Assembly (NCBI GenBank): GCA_031280335.1
Contig: JAITGZ010000130.1
Location: forward strand, 1 to 16,287
DNA from: Deltaproteobacteria bacterium
Lineage (GTDB): Bacteria; Desulfobacterota; Desulfovibrionia; Desulfovibrionales; Desulfovibrionaceae
DNA length: 16,287 nucleotides
Reading direction: 5' to 3'
Shown: positions 1 to 7,323 of the stretch, one piece after another
Position numbering within the stretch: position 1 is the first letter of the stretch
Layout of the letters: each line of letters opens with the position of its first letter
The notes under the pieces: generated by a model
The model's database searches: none
What the model was told of the DNA's origin: nothing
Seen by the model: the letters and a program-made list of their open reading frames with translations, nothing else
Translations under genes and position numbers: made by a program

Positions 1-602
1 CCGACCATAAGTCTTGCCAGATCAAGACCTACCACATTTTTGTGATTGCGCCCGCCAAACATGACCTTATCACCGCCGGGCAGAATGACTTCCACCCCCA
101 GCACAAAATCTCTGGTAACGCCGTATTTGAGGGCGCGCATGCCTCCCGCGCCCGTAACCACATTGCCTCCTAGGGAGCAGGCCTTCACTGTGGCCGGGTC
201 AGGCGGATAAAAAAGCCCCTTGGCTTCACATGCGTCTTGAAACTCGGAGGTATTCACCCCCGGCTCCACCACGGCCACAAAATCGCTTTCGGATATTTCC
301 AGGATTCTATTCATTTTCAGGGTGGAAAGCACAACACCCGGCGTTAGGGGAACGCAATCACCCACCAGGTTCGTGCCGAAGCCCCGAATATAAACGGGCA
401 TGCGTTCCGCATCAGCCCAACGCATAAACTCTTGCGCCTGTTCCACGTTTTCCGGTTTGACCACGGCGAGGGGCGTGCCCCGGCGCAGGCTGGCGTCCGA
501 GGAATAGACAAGCATGTCTTCAGAAGAAGTGAGAAGCCCGCCTGGAAACAAACGCTGTAAAAACTCTCGCTGTTCGCTCTTTAAAGTCAATTGCGCGTCC
601 AT
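1..602 (-). CDS. GlcD-type FAD-binding 2-hydroxyacid dehydrogenase (N-terminal 200 residues; runs off the window)
   Basis: Flavoprotein of the GlcD / D-lactate dehydrogenase family, which oxidises 2-hydroxyacids to 2-oxoacids. Only the first 200 residues lie in the window, covering the FAD-binding domain (FAD_binding_4). Seen: YSSDAS at 33-38, the phosphate loop RGFGTNLVGD at 73-82, the EPG turn at 113-115, PPDPAT at 133-138, and the family signature GGNVVTGAGGMRALKYGVTR at 145-164. The reading frame is open throughout. The start is the ATG at 602-600, with GAGGT about 8 nt upstream (complement of 610-614). The usual length is about 460 residues, so more than half the gene is missing. It has the same orientation as the kor-suc-transporter operon but is separated from it by a 281-bp gap that contains an inserted element. 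Substrate unknown: glycolate, lactate, 2-hydroxyglutarate and sulfolactate enzymes all belong to this family. The 2-oxoacid oxidoreductase nearby suggests it may feed that enzyme (inference). Confidence 0.9.
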   Translation of the reverse strand, partial: MDAQLTLKSEQREFLQRLFPGGLLTSSEDMLVYSSDASLRRGTPLAVVKPENVEQAQEFMRWADAERMPVYIRGFGTNLVGDCVPLTPGVVLSTLKMNRILEISESDFVAVVEPGVNTSEFQDACEAKGLFYPPDPATVKACSLGGNVVTGAGGMRALKYGVTRDFVLGVEVILPGGDKVMFGGRNHKNVVGLDLARLMV

Positions 603-644
603 AAGTCTGACCTCGAACAGATATTTTCAGCGATAAAATTTTAG

Positions 645-856
645 GGAAACGCTGATTTATTCTCTTGAGGGTGCCTTGCCGTTGTGCAGAGGGATGGCAG
701 AGGTAAAGCAACGCCTGGGCAAACATACCCCTTTTGCCCCCTGCACCCCGCATACGTTTTTAGCCGCTTTGCGGCTGAAAAATAGTAAGGGGGTCTGGGG
801 GGAATTATTCCCCCCAGCGGGGTTCGGGGCGGAGCCCCGAATTAATCAGTGTTTCC
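645..856. mobile_element. MITE-like non-autonomous element, 212 bp, flanked by TTAG direct repeats
   Basis: The ends are GGAAACGCTGATTTATTC (645-662) and GAATTAATCAGTGTTTCC (839-856), which are inverted repeats matching at 16 of 18 positions. The element is flanked by a 4-bp direct repeat TTAG (641-644 and 857-860), as expected for a target-site duplication. No transposase is encoded. A 4-bp TTAG duplication fits the YTAR target described for the IS5 group, so an IS5-family transposase may have mobilised it (inference). The interior holds two modules that recur elsewhere in this window: a 67-bp stretch (670-736) and a multi-hairpin stretch (757-845). Removing the element would leave only about 66 bp between the transporter and the GlcD-like gene. 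Confidence 0.7.
757..845 (+). repeat. Multi-hairpin repeat, copy 1 (inside the MITE-like element)
   Basis: Three hairpins in a row: AGCCGC/GCGGCT (762-767/771-776, flanked by T- and A-runs), CTGGGGGG/CCCCCCAG (795-802/810-817, loop AATTATT) and TTCGGGGC/GCCCCGAA (823-830/834-841). The same arrangement recurs at 10804-10987 on this strand and, inverted, at 13286-13366 and 15849-15930. It is always intergenic. Confidence 0.75.
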
Positions 857-887
857 TTAGAGTAATTTAATCTTGAAATTACTCTAA
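857..887 (-). terminator. Perfect 12-bp stem-loop over the transporter stop codon (AGAGC-type hairpin, copy 1)
   Basis: TTAGAGTAATTT (857-868) pairs perfectly with AAATTACTCTAA (876-887) around a 7-nt loop. The TAG stop of the transporter lies within the 3' arm as drawn on the plus strand. It may act as a transcript end or 3' stabiliser, but the stem is AT-rich and has no clean U-run, so a repeat (REP-like) origin is as likely. The MITE target repeat TTAG forms the base of this stem. Confidence 0.45.
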
Positions 888-2284
888 ATGAGTCCAATCA
901 TGGGCCACCATAAGAAAAGGGCCAAGACCAGGGCTATACAGATGAGCAAGGCCAGTGGAACAGCCCCGATGAATTGATGCCGTACATCATAACGCCCTGT
1001 TCCATAAAAAATAAGATTAGGAGCGCTGTTGAAAGGCATGAAAAACGCCCCTCCCGCCACGGCCATAGTGGTAATTATACCTATGGCATAGGGGTCAAAG
1101 CCGCGTTGCTGCGCAATGGATATGGCAATGGGTACCATGACCATCATCATGGCGTTCATTCCGGCAAAGATAATATGCATGAATACGGTGCCGCAGATAA
1201 GAATAACGGAAAATTCCGTTATGCCCATGCCGGACATAAAGCTGGATTTGGCGAATAATGTATCCACAATCCATTTAAATCCGCCGGATCTATTGATGAC
1301 ATCAGCCATGCCCATGGCCATGCCCAGCCAGATGAGCGCGGGCCAGGAGACGCGCTCGCCTATGTCCTTCCAACTGACGGCACCTACGCCCGGCACCAGA
1401 AGAAAAGCCAGGATAAATGACGTATGCGTGGAAGGAATGCCGTGGAGAAACTCCGTAACCCAGAAGCCTCCGGTAAGGAGCAGTATGATCAGCGTACGTT
1501 TTTCCGCCCTGGTCACAGGGCCCATTTCTGCCAGACGCTCCTTGGCTAGGGCGCGGGCGACTTCGGGAGAACTCATGCCGAAAGGAAACATTTTATAAAC
1601 AATGAAAGGCAAGAGCAGCACTACGGGCAGTCCGGGGAAAAATCCCGCCATAAACCAGGTATTCCAGGTGATGTCCATACCGGTCATGTCCTTGATCACC
1701 TTGAGACCGAGCATATTGGCCCCGGTGGCCGTGAGAAACATGAACGTGTTGGTGGTATTGGTGTAAAGATTGGCGAGCATTATGGTATGATCGCCCTTAT
1801 ATTCCCCCGGTTTGAAGCCCACGCCTTCGCAAATGCTGTCTGAAACATTCGACAGCAAAGCGCCGCGTGCGGTATTGGAAGGCATAAATGGAGCGAGAAT
1901 GTTATTTACCATGCTGGTGGCATAGAGTATCTGCAGCGGGCCTTTGGCGTATTTGGCGAGAAATATATAAGCCAGACGCCGCCCAAGGCCGGTGTGGCTG
2001 ATGGTGGCCCCCAGGATCATGGCAAAGACGGTCATCCACCAGGCCATATTGTTGAACCCGCTCAGCACCTGGCCCCCCGGCGTTCTGGCAAAAACGATCA
2101 GCACGGCTGCGGCGAATATGGAGGTGAGGTATTCTGGAATAGGCCGCACTATCCAGAAAATGATGGTTACCAAAAAAATGATTAAGGTTAATTTGGCACC
2201 GGGAGTAAGCCCCTCAAACGGAATATAAATGTGGATGAATGCCATGGACGCGGCGGCGAATATGGAGATAATCCAGCGTTTCAT
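884..2284 (-). CDS. DASS/SLC13-family anion (di/tricarboxylate) permease
   Basis: Inner-membrane carrier of the divalent anion:sodium symporter family, which moves C4-C6 di- and tricarboxylates or related anions, either with Na+ or by exchange. At 466 residues it has the usual length, and it is hydrophobic throughout, with roughly 11-12 membrane segments. The first signature SNT is at 136-138 (context FMPSNTARG). The second repeat carries NSAPN at 419-423 (context NSAPNLIFYGTGRY) where the canonical family has a second SNT-like motif. I start at the ATG at 2284-2282, giving MKRWI, because GAGGG lies about 8 nt upstream; an ATG 27 nt further upstream has a poorer ribosome site. It lies 87 nt downstream of sucD on the same strand, which suggests it imports the substrate or exports the product of the kor-suc pathway. 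The exact anion cannot be read from sequence. Confidence 0.9.
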   Translation of the reverse strand: MKRWIISIFAAASMAFIHIYIPFEGLTPGAKLTLIIFLVTIIFWIVRPIPEYLTSIFAAAVLIVFARTPGGQVLSGFNNMAWWMTVFAMILGATISHTGLGRRLAYIFLAKYAKGPLQILYATSMVNNILAPFMPSNTARGALLSNVSDSICEGVGFKPGEYKGDHTIMLANLYTNTTNTFMFLTATGANMLGLKVIKDMTGMDITWNTWFMAGFFPGLPVVLLLPFIVYKMFPFGMSSPEVARALAKERLAEMGPVTRAEKRTLIILLLTGGFWVTEFLHGIPSTHTSFILAFLLVPGVGAVSWKDIGERVSWPALIWLGMAMGMADVINRSGGFKWIVDTLFAKSSFMSGMGITEFSVILICGTVFMHIIFAGMNAMMMVMVPIAISIAQQRGFDPYAIGIITTMAVAGGAFFMPFNSAPNLIFYGTGRYDVRHQFIGAVPLALLICIALVLALFLWWPMIGLI

Positions 2285-2348
2285 AAGAATTCCCTCTTTT
2301 TGGGCAGGCATTTCAACCTTGAGGCACCGTGGGCGGGGGTGCCGGCTG

Positions 2349-2375
2349 GAGTAATTCCAACGTGAAATGCCTTAA
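2349..2375. repeat. Degenerate AGAGC-type hairpin repeat, copy 2
   Basis: GAGTAATTCCAACGTGAAAT followed by GCCTTA resembles the perfect hairpin at 857-887 (GAGTAATTTAATCTTGAAAT followed by TACTCTAA), but the pairing has decayed. It overlaps the sucD stop codon. A second small stem, GGCACC/GGTGCC (2323-2328/2338-2343), lies between it and the transporter start. Whether this gap attenuates transcription of the transporter is unknown. Confidence 0.35.
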
Positions 2376-3268
2376 AAATCAGCCCGTGTTTCTTTTTTGA
2401 GCAAAGCGCCGCACATGGTCACGGCTTCTTCTATGCTGCCGGCGAGATGGGCACCCGCCCGCTTCAGGGCCGCGTGCTTGGAGGCGACCGTGCCCGCCTC
2501 GCCGGCGATGATCGCCCCGGCGTGGCCCATCTTTTTTTCCGCCGGGGCGGTGGCCCCGGCGATAAAGGCGATCACAGGCTTGCCGTAATCCGCCGCAGCC
2601 AGATAGGCCGCTGCCTGTTCTTCCGCCGCGCCGCCGATTTCGCCAATCAGCACCACAAGCTCCGTCTCCGGGTCATCCTTGAATAGCTTCAAAATGTCCT
2701 CAAAGGAGCTTCCCGGCACGGGGTCTCCGCCTATGCCCACGCAGGTGCTTTGCCCTATGCCCATGATGCTGAGGTTGGAAGCCGTCTCATGCGTCAGGGT
2801 GCCGCTGCGCGAGACAATGCCCACATTGCCCTCTTTATAAAGAAAGCCCGGCATAACCCCCGCCTTGCTCTTGCCGGGGCTGATCAGCCCTATGGTGTTC
2901 GGCCCCACGATGCAGGCGTGCGCGGTCCCGGCCGCTTCGCGCATTTTCATGCTGTCGTGTATGGGGATATGTTCGGTGATGATGACAATTACCCCTATGC
3001 CGTTGTCTATGGCCTCAAGGGCGCAGTCGAGTACGGCGTAAGGCGGGGTGAGAATCAGCGTGGCGTCAATCGCCCCCAGTGCCGCGCACGCCTCTTTGAT
3101 TGTGTCGAAAACGGGTTTTTCCTCGACCACATGGCCGCTTTTGCCGGGGCTTATGCCTCCCACCAGGTTGACGCCGTATTCCAGGTGGTGTCTGGCGTGC
3201 ATACGGGCCTGTTTGCCGGTGATGCCCTGAATGATCAGGCTGCTGTCCTTATGAAGAAGAATGGCCAT
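2372..3268 (-). CDS. sucD: Succinate-CoA ligase (ADP-forming)-type alpha subunit
   Basis: Alpha subunit of the ligase that converts an acyl-CoA, ADP and phosphate into the acid, CoA and ATP; it carries the CoA site and the phosphorylated histidine. It has 298 residues (E. coli SucD has 289). Seen: CoA-binding TGKQ at 17-20 and PGK at 41-43, ITE near 97-99, SRSGTLTH at 153-160, GIGGDPVPG at 178-186, the conserved Glu in IGEIGG at 208-213, and phospho-His249 in GHAGAI. The position matching E. coli Tyr159, a substrate contact in that enzyme, is His160 here. The start is the ATG at 3268-3266 (MAILLHKDSS), 2 nt after the sucC stop, with GGGAG upstream; a longer in-frame extension only reads into sucC. 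The family is certain; succinate as substrate is an inference from family and context. Confidence 0.92.
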   Translation of the reverse strand: MAILLHKDSSLIIQGITGKQARMHARHHLEYGVNLVGGISPGKSGHVVEEKPVFDTIKEACAALGAIDATLILTPPYAVLDCALEAIDNGIGVIVIITEHIPIHDSMKMREAAGTAHACIVGPNTIGLISPGKSKAGVMPGFLYKEGNVGIVSRSGTLTHETASNLSIMGIGQSTCVGIGGDPVPGSSFEDILKLFKDDPETELVVLIGEIGGAAEEQAAAYLAAADYGKPVIAFIAGATAPAEKKMGHAGAIIAGEAGTVASKHAALKRAGAHLAGSIEEAVTMCGALLKKETRADF

Positions 3269-3270
3269 GA

Positions 3271-4407
3271 CTAGCTCACTCCCAAGCCGGCGGCCAGAAT
3301 ACGCACCGCTTCCTCTGTGGTGCCGTATTTGACTATGGGTATCCGGCGCGCTTCCAGCATGGCCCATCCTTCATCCTGTGAATATCCGCGCATTTTGACC
3401 ACCAACATAGCCTGGGGCCTGTCTTCGTCCACCACTGCGGCAATGCCTCTGGCCACTTCCCCACAGTTGTTGATGCCGCCAAAAATATTGATCAGCACGC
3501 CTTCAACGCCGGGGGTGGCCAGCGATATGCGCAGCGCTTCAGCGGTATGGGCGCTGCTGATGCCTCCGCCCGTATCCAAAAAACTGGCCGCCTTGCAGCC
3601 GCTTTGATTGACCAGGTCCATGCTGGCCATGGCCAAACCGGCACCGCCGGCAATAACCGCCACCCTGCCCCGCAGCTGCACATAATTGACGCCAATGGCC
3701 GCCGCGCGTTTTTCAAGGTCCGAGGCCGGCACAGAATCCGTCTGGGTCATGCCCTGGCGCTTCAGGGCCGCGTCATCAATGACCACCTTGGCGTCCAGGG
3801 CGATACACTCGCCCGCCGTGGTAACGGCCAGGGGGTTTATCTCCATGGTGGTGCAGTCATAAGTGAAAAAGGCGGAGATCAAGCGCAGCAGCAGGCTTGT
3901 AACCTTGGACTGCGTATCGCCTTCCACTCCGGCCAGACGCACTTCCTCCTGTATTTCATGGCGGCGCGGCAAAGACAGGGTGGAAAGATGATATTTACGC
4001 ACCTTTTCCGGCGCGCTTTCGGCAACGCGCTCAATGTCCATGCCCCCCTCTGCGGAAAAGATCAGCACCGGTCTGCCCACAGCGGCGTCCAGGGTTACCC
4101 CGGCATAAAACTCCCGCGCGATGTCCACCGCTTTGGCAATGAGCAGCAGGGAGCAGCGCTCTCCTTTGATGGACATGCCGAGTATGGCCGCCCCAGCCGC
4201 TCGCAGGGCTGCTTCATCCCGCGCCACTTTGACGCCGCCCGCCTTGCCGCGTCCGCCAGCGCGCACCTGCGCCTTGACCACCACCGGGTAACCGAGCGCT
4301 GCGGCGCACATGGCCGCTTCCCCCACGGTGGCGGCGGTTTTTTCAGGCATGACGGCAACGCCGAGGCGGCGCAGCAGTTCTTTGCCTTCATATTCAAACA
4401 TGCGCAT
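3271..4407 (-). CDS. sucC: Succinate-CoA ligase (ADP-forming)-type beta subunit
   Basis: Beta subunit with an N-terminal ATP-grasp domain (nucleotide binding) and a C-terminal ligase domain that completes the carboxylate site. It has 378 residues (E. coli has 388). Seen: the glycine-rich loop GGRGKAGGVK at 51-60, the Mg-ATP motif TMEINPL at 187-193, DAKVVIDD at 205-212, FLDTGGG at 277-283 and NIFGGI in the C-terminal third. Where E. coli SucC has NGAGLAM this protein has GGAGLAM (254-260), and the GIV triplet that contacts substrate reads GIN. Start: ATG at 4407-4405, 2 nt after the korC stop, with GGAGG 6 nt upstream. A TTG two codons earlier and an ATG two codons later are possible but less well spaced. 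It partners SucD and probably uses the thioester made by KorABCD. Confidence 0.92.
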   Translation of the reverse strand: MRMFEYEGKELLRRLGVAVMPEKTAATVGEAAMCAAALGYPVVVKAQVRAGGRGKAGGVKVARDEAALRAAGAAILGMSIKGERCSLLLIAKAVDIAREFYAGVTLDAAVGRPVLIFSAEGGMDIERVAESAPEKVRKYHLSTLSLPRRHEIQEEVRLAGVEGDTQSKVTSLLLRLISAFFTYDCTTMEINPLAVTTAGECIALDAKVVIDDAALKRQGMTQTDSVPASDLEKRAAAIGVNYVQLRGRVAVIAGGAGLAMASMDLVNQSGCKAASFLDTGGGISSAHTAEALRISLATPGVEGVLINIFGGINNCGEVARGIAAVVDEDRPQAMLVVKMRGYSQDEGWAMLEARRIPIVKYGTTEEAVRILAAGLGVS

Positions 4408-4409
4408 GC

Positions 4410-4949
4410 TCAACCTCCGGAAAGTCTGTAGGCATAGCCCAGATCAAAGGCGGCGCGGTTTTTTTCCAGCGCTCCGGCGGAAAAGGAGTTTTGCAGGGCC
4501 TCCTTGCAGGCTTCTGCGGAGACATGGCCCGCAATTCCGACCAAGGCACCGAACATGACCATGTTGGCGGCAAGGGGTTGTTTCAGTTCTTTTTCCGCCA
4601 TTTCCGTAGCGGGGACGCGCACCACATTGGTGAAACGCGCCGGGGTTTCGGTCACCAGGGAGCTATCCACAATAAGGCCGCGTTCGTCTTGCAGGTCGCC
4701 CGCATAGGCAGCCAGGGCGGCCTGCGACATTACCGCCAGCAAATCCAGATCCAGGGGCTTGATATAGTCGATAATGCCGTCGGAAAGGATGATTTCGGTC
4801 TTGCAGGCCCCGCCGCGCGCTTCCGGGCCGTAGCTCTGGGTCTGGGCCACTTCCAGGCCGCCGAACTGTCCTGCGGCCCTGGCCAGAAGAACGCCGATGG
4901 AAATAACCCCTTGGCCGCCGAATCCGGCTATGCGTATTTCGTACCTCAT
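4410..4949 (-). CDS. korC: 2-oxoacid:ferredoxin oxidoreductase, gamma subunit
   Basis: Gamma subunit of a four-subunit 2-oxoacid:acceptor oxidoreductase (POR/KOR gamma domain), which helps close the CoA-binding side of the complex in the cytoplasm. At 179 residues it has normal length. Seen: the N-terminal signature IAGFGGQGVISIGVLLARAA at 7-26 and the conserved QSYGPEARGGACKTEI at 38-53. Its ATG overlaps the korD stop by 4 bp (ATGA, 4946-4949), and its own TGA lies 2 bp before sucC, so it is translated as part of the operon. Confidence 0.93.
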   Translation of the reverse strand: MRYEIRIAGFGGQGVISIGVLLARAAGQFGGLEVAQTQSYGPEARGGACKTEIILSDGIIDYIKPLDLDLLAVMSQAALAAYAGDLQDERGLIVDSSLVTETPARFTNVVRVPATEMAEKELKQPLAANMVMFGALVGIAGHVSAEACKEALQNSFSAGALEKNRAAFDLGYAYRLSGG

Positions 4950-5158
4950 GTCCCGGCCCCCTCTTTTATAATGCTGATGGCCAGGTCAGGGCAGAGCAGC
5001 GCGCACAGGCCGCACGAAACGCACTTGCCGTTATTCGCCCTGGGCATAAGGTAACCCCTGCTGCCGCGGGTTTCACCCGGGGTCAGGGCACTTTTGGGGC
5101 ATTCCTCAACGCAGAGCATACATCCCTTGCACTGTTGCGAATCAATACTGACGCTCAT
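4946..5158 (-). CDS. korD: 2-oxoacid:ferredoxin oxidoreductase, delta subunit (2x[4Fe-4S] ferredoxin)
   Basis: Small iron-sulfur subunit that wires electrons from the thiamine site of the complex to soluble ferredoxin. It has 70 residues and two complete C-x2-C-x2-C-x3-CP motifs: Cys10, 13, 16, 20 and Cys46, 49, 52, 56. It is typical of separate delta subunits of 2-oxoglutarate-type enzymes. Its start overlaps the korB stop by 4 bp (5155-5158) and its stop overlaps the korC start by 4 bp, implying coupled translation. Confidence 0.93.
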   Translation of the reverse strand: MSVSIDSQQCKGCMLCVEECPKSALTPGETRGSRGYLMPRANNGKCVSCGLCALLCPDLAISIIKEGAGT

Positions 5159-5943
5159 ATGGGCCTCGCGGATGCCAGCGGCGGACGGTAAGGCGGGCTC
5201 GCCAAATCCGCGTGCAGAATGCCGACACGGAACTGCCCGGACTCAAGCGGTACGTCTTTTTGGGACACGGCCGCTTTTTTCAGGGCATGATAGATGGTTT
5301 GGGGCTTTCCATCGCCGAAAATATTGCGTCCAGCCTGGGTGGGGCACTGGGTTATGACCTCCATAAACGAAAAGCCTTGATGTCTTATGGCTGCGGATAG
5401 GCTTTTTTCCAGACGCAGCGGGGCTACGGCGGTTTCGCGCGCCACAAAGGCGGCCCCCGCAGCCTGTACCAGGGCGGCGGCGTCAAAGGGACGCTCCGGG
5501 TTGCCGTAGGGCGAGGTCTTGGTTTTGCTCCCCGCCGGGGGGGAGGGAGAAACCTGACCGCCGGTCATGCCGTAAATATAGTTGTTGATCATGACCACAG
5601 TCATATCAATGTTGCGGCGCGCGGCGTGGATCAGGTGGTTGCCGCCTATGCCGCAGCAGTCGCCGTCGCCGGTGAAGACCACGATTTTTTTATCCGGCAT
5701 GGACAAGGCCAGCCCGGTGGCCACGGGGATGGCCCGGCCGTGCAGGGCATGGATGACGTCCGTGTTGATATAGACCGGTATCCATCCTGAACAGCCGATG
5801 CCGGAAACAAAGGCGTAGTTTTCAAGCCCTGTCTTTTCGATCACCCGCAACATGGCATGCAGCACGGTACCGTCGCCGCAGCCGGGACAAAAGATGGTGG
5901 GCAGCGCGGACTTACGGAAGTATTTTTCAGCAAGCGGATTCAC
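5155..5943 (-). CDS. korB: 2-oxoacid:ferredoxin oxidoreductase, beta subunit (thiamine diphosphate-binding)
   Basis: Beta subunit that binds thiamine diphosphate-Mg2+ and an iron-sulfur cluster; with KorA it decarboxylates a 2-oxoacid to an acyl-CoA. It has 262 residues. Seen: FCPGCG at 18-23, cluster-type Cys51 in SGIGCSGW, the ThDP motif GDGDCCGIGGNH at 92-103 closing with INNYIYGMTGGQ at 119-130, and the substrate-side TSPYGNPERPFD segment. The length and the absence of a fused ferredoxin domain fit the KOR/VOR type rather than pyruvate oxidoreductase. The ATG overlaps the korA stop by 4 bp (5940-5943). 2-Oxoglutarate is suggested by the adjoining sucCD, but branched-chain or other 2-oxoacids cannot be excluded. 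Confidence 0.93.
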   Translation of the reverse strand: MNPLAEKYFRKSALPTIFCPGCGDGTVLHAMLRVIEKTGLENYAFVSGIGCSGWIPVYINTDVIHALHGRAIPVATGLALSMPDKKIVVFTGDGDCCGIGGNHLIHAARRNIDMTVVMINNYIYGMTGGQVSPSPPAGSKTKTSPYGNPERPFDAAALVQAAGAAFVARETAVAPLRLEKSLSAAIRHQGFSFMEVITQCPTQAGRNIFGDGKPQTIYHALKKAAVSQKDVPLESGQFRVGILHADLASPPYRPPLASARPI

Positions 5944-7091
5944 GGACGCACCTCGCGGACGGACTTCAGAATTTCAGCTGGAGTGGGCATTTCACCACCC
6001 AGTTTGGGGATGGAAAAGACATCACTGTTCACCACCCGCCGTACCTCATTAACGATTTTGCCTATGTTCATCTCAGGCACGAAAACCGCCTTGGCCCTGT
6101 CGCCCAGTTCTTTCACCAGGGCATCGGGAAAGGGGAACAGGGTCTTAAGACGGATCAGCCCCATCTTCATACCCGCTTCCCGTCCTTCAAGCACGGCGCG
6201 CAGGGCGCTGCGGGCCGTGCTGCCGTAAGCCAGCAGCATGATCTCGGCATCATCGGCGAAATGCAGGGAGTAATCGGAGATAAGGGCGGCATTTTGGGTG
6301 ATTTTATCGCAGATACGCCTTACATGCGCGGCGCTTTCCGCCGGTTTGTGCCCCACGCGGTTGCCCATATGATCATGCAGCTGTCCGTCCACCAGCAGGG
6401 CGCGCCCCTCGCCGAAATCAGCCCGGTAACATACCCCCCCCAGGGCAGGAATGGGTTCAAAGGGGCGGTAGTCTATGCCGGCCGGCGGTTTGGTGCGGTT
6501 GATCAACTCCGGCCGTGTCGGCAGGGTTACCCGTTCGCGGGTATGCCCCACGATTTCATCCAGCAGCAGGCTGACCGGCACAAGATACCGTTCCGCCAGG
6601 TTAAAGGCGCGAATGGTCATATCCGCCGCTTCCTGCGCTGAAGAGGGGATAAGCACTATGGGTTCGTAATCGCCGTGGCTGCCGTATTTGGCTTGATATA
6701 CGTCCTGTTGCGAGGCGAGGGTGGGCTGCCCCGTGCTGGGGCCGCCGCGCATGACATTGACGATGACACAGGGGGTCTGGGTAGCGGCGGCGTAGCCTAT
6801 GCCTTCCTGCATCAGGCTGTATCCGGGGCCGGACGTGGCGGTCATGGCCTTTTTGCCGCCCCAGGCCGCCCCAATGATGGAATTAATGGAGGCGATTTCA
6901 TCCTCCATTTGCAAAAAGATGCCGCCGGCTTCGGGCATGCGCTGCGACATGGCCTCAGCCACTTCGCTGGCCGGGGTTATGGGGTAGCCGGCAAAAAAAC
7001 GGCACCCGGCAAGCAGCGCGCCTTCAACGCAGGCCTCATTGCCCTGCAGCACCTGACAAGCCCGCAGCGGCTGCGCCGCCTGGTTATCCAT
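5940..7091 (-). CDS. korA: 2-oxoacid:ferredoxin oxidoreductase, alpha subunit
   Basis: Alpha subunit of the cytoplasmic 2-oxoacid:ferredoxin oxidoreductase; it supplies the pyrimidine-binding side of the thiamine site and the transketolase C-terminal domain. At 383 residues it matches KorA/VorB without a fused gamma domain. Seen: GYPITPASE at 35-43, the MEDEIASI segment at 62-69 with the conserved Glu, TSGPGYSLMQEGIGYA at 86-101 and RGGPSTGQPT at 115-124. The start is the ATG at 7091, with AAAGGGG about 8 nt upstream. It is the first gene of the minus-strand operon korA-B-D-C-sucC-sucD-transporter and is divergent from an IclR regulator. Confidence 0.93.
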   Translation of the reverse strand: MDNQAAQPLRACQVLQGNEACVEGALLAGCRFFAGYPITPASEVAEAMSQRMPEAGGIFLQMEDEIASINSIIGAAWGGKKAMTATSGPGYSLMQEGIGYAAATQTPCVIVNVMRGGPSTGQPTLASQQDVYQAKYGSHGDYEPIVLIPSSAQEAADMTIRAFNLAERYLVPVSLLLDEIVGHTRERVTLPTRPELINRTKPPAGIDYRPFEPIPALGGVCYRADFGEGRALLVDGQLHDHMGNRVGHKPAESAAHVRRICDKITQNAALISDYSLHFADDAEIMLLAYGSTARSALRAVLEGREAGMKMGLIRLKTLFPFPDALVKELGDRAKAVFVPEMNIGKIVNEVRRVVNSDVFSIPKLGGEMPTPAEILKSVREVRP

Positions 7092-7107
7092 ATCAACACC
7101 CCTTTAA

Positions 7108-7143
7108 AAAGAAACATTGTTTCTTTGTATAAAACAATATTTC
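7108..7143 (-). promoter_or_regulatory. korA promoter region with a candidate IclR operator
   Basis: A perfect inverted repeat AAAGAAAC-ATT-GTTTCTTT lies at 7108-7126. A weaker relative of its core, AAAACAATATTTC (7131-7143), matches GAAACATTGTTTC (7111-7123) at 10 of 13 positions, 20 bp away, about two helical turns. On the minus strand a -35-like TTGACT (complement of 7152-7157) and a -10-like TTTATA (complement of 7128-7133) are 18 bp apart. The strong repeat would therefore sit just downstream of the -10, where a repressor blocks transcription. Binding by the divergent IclR protein is inferred. Confidence 0.6.
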
Positions 7144-7323
7144 AAAATTTTAGTCAAGCAAATAGAATAATTTTTGCAAGTTTGGCGGTATTAATTTTTG
7201 AGGGGCATTGCCCCAGACCCATACAGAGGCGTTCAAAGCAGGGATATTGCCGTGGTTATTGATAAGCTTGCCTCTGCTATGAAAAAACTGTAGAAGTCAT
7301 GGACAAGTGAATAAGGAGCCCTA

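Noticed and set aside
2372..3367. Longer sucD reading from 3367
   Set aside because: The extra 33 residues overlap the sucC end in another frame; MAILLHKDSS at 3268 has a ribosome site and fits the SucD N-terminus.
3547..4431. 294-codon plus-strand ORF opposite sucC
   Set aside because: It is antisense to an unambiguous sucC with all motifs, and its composition is that of a GC-rich shadow frame.
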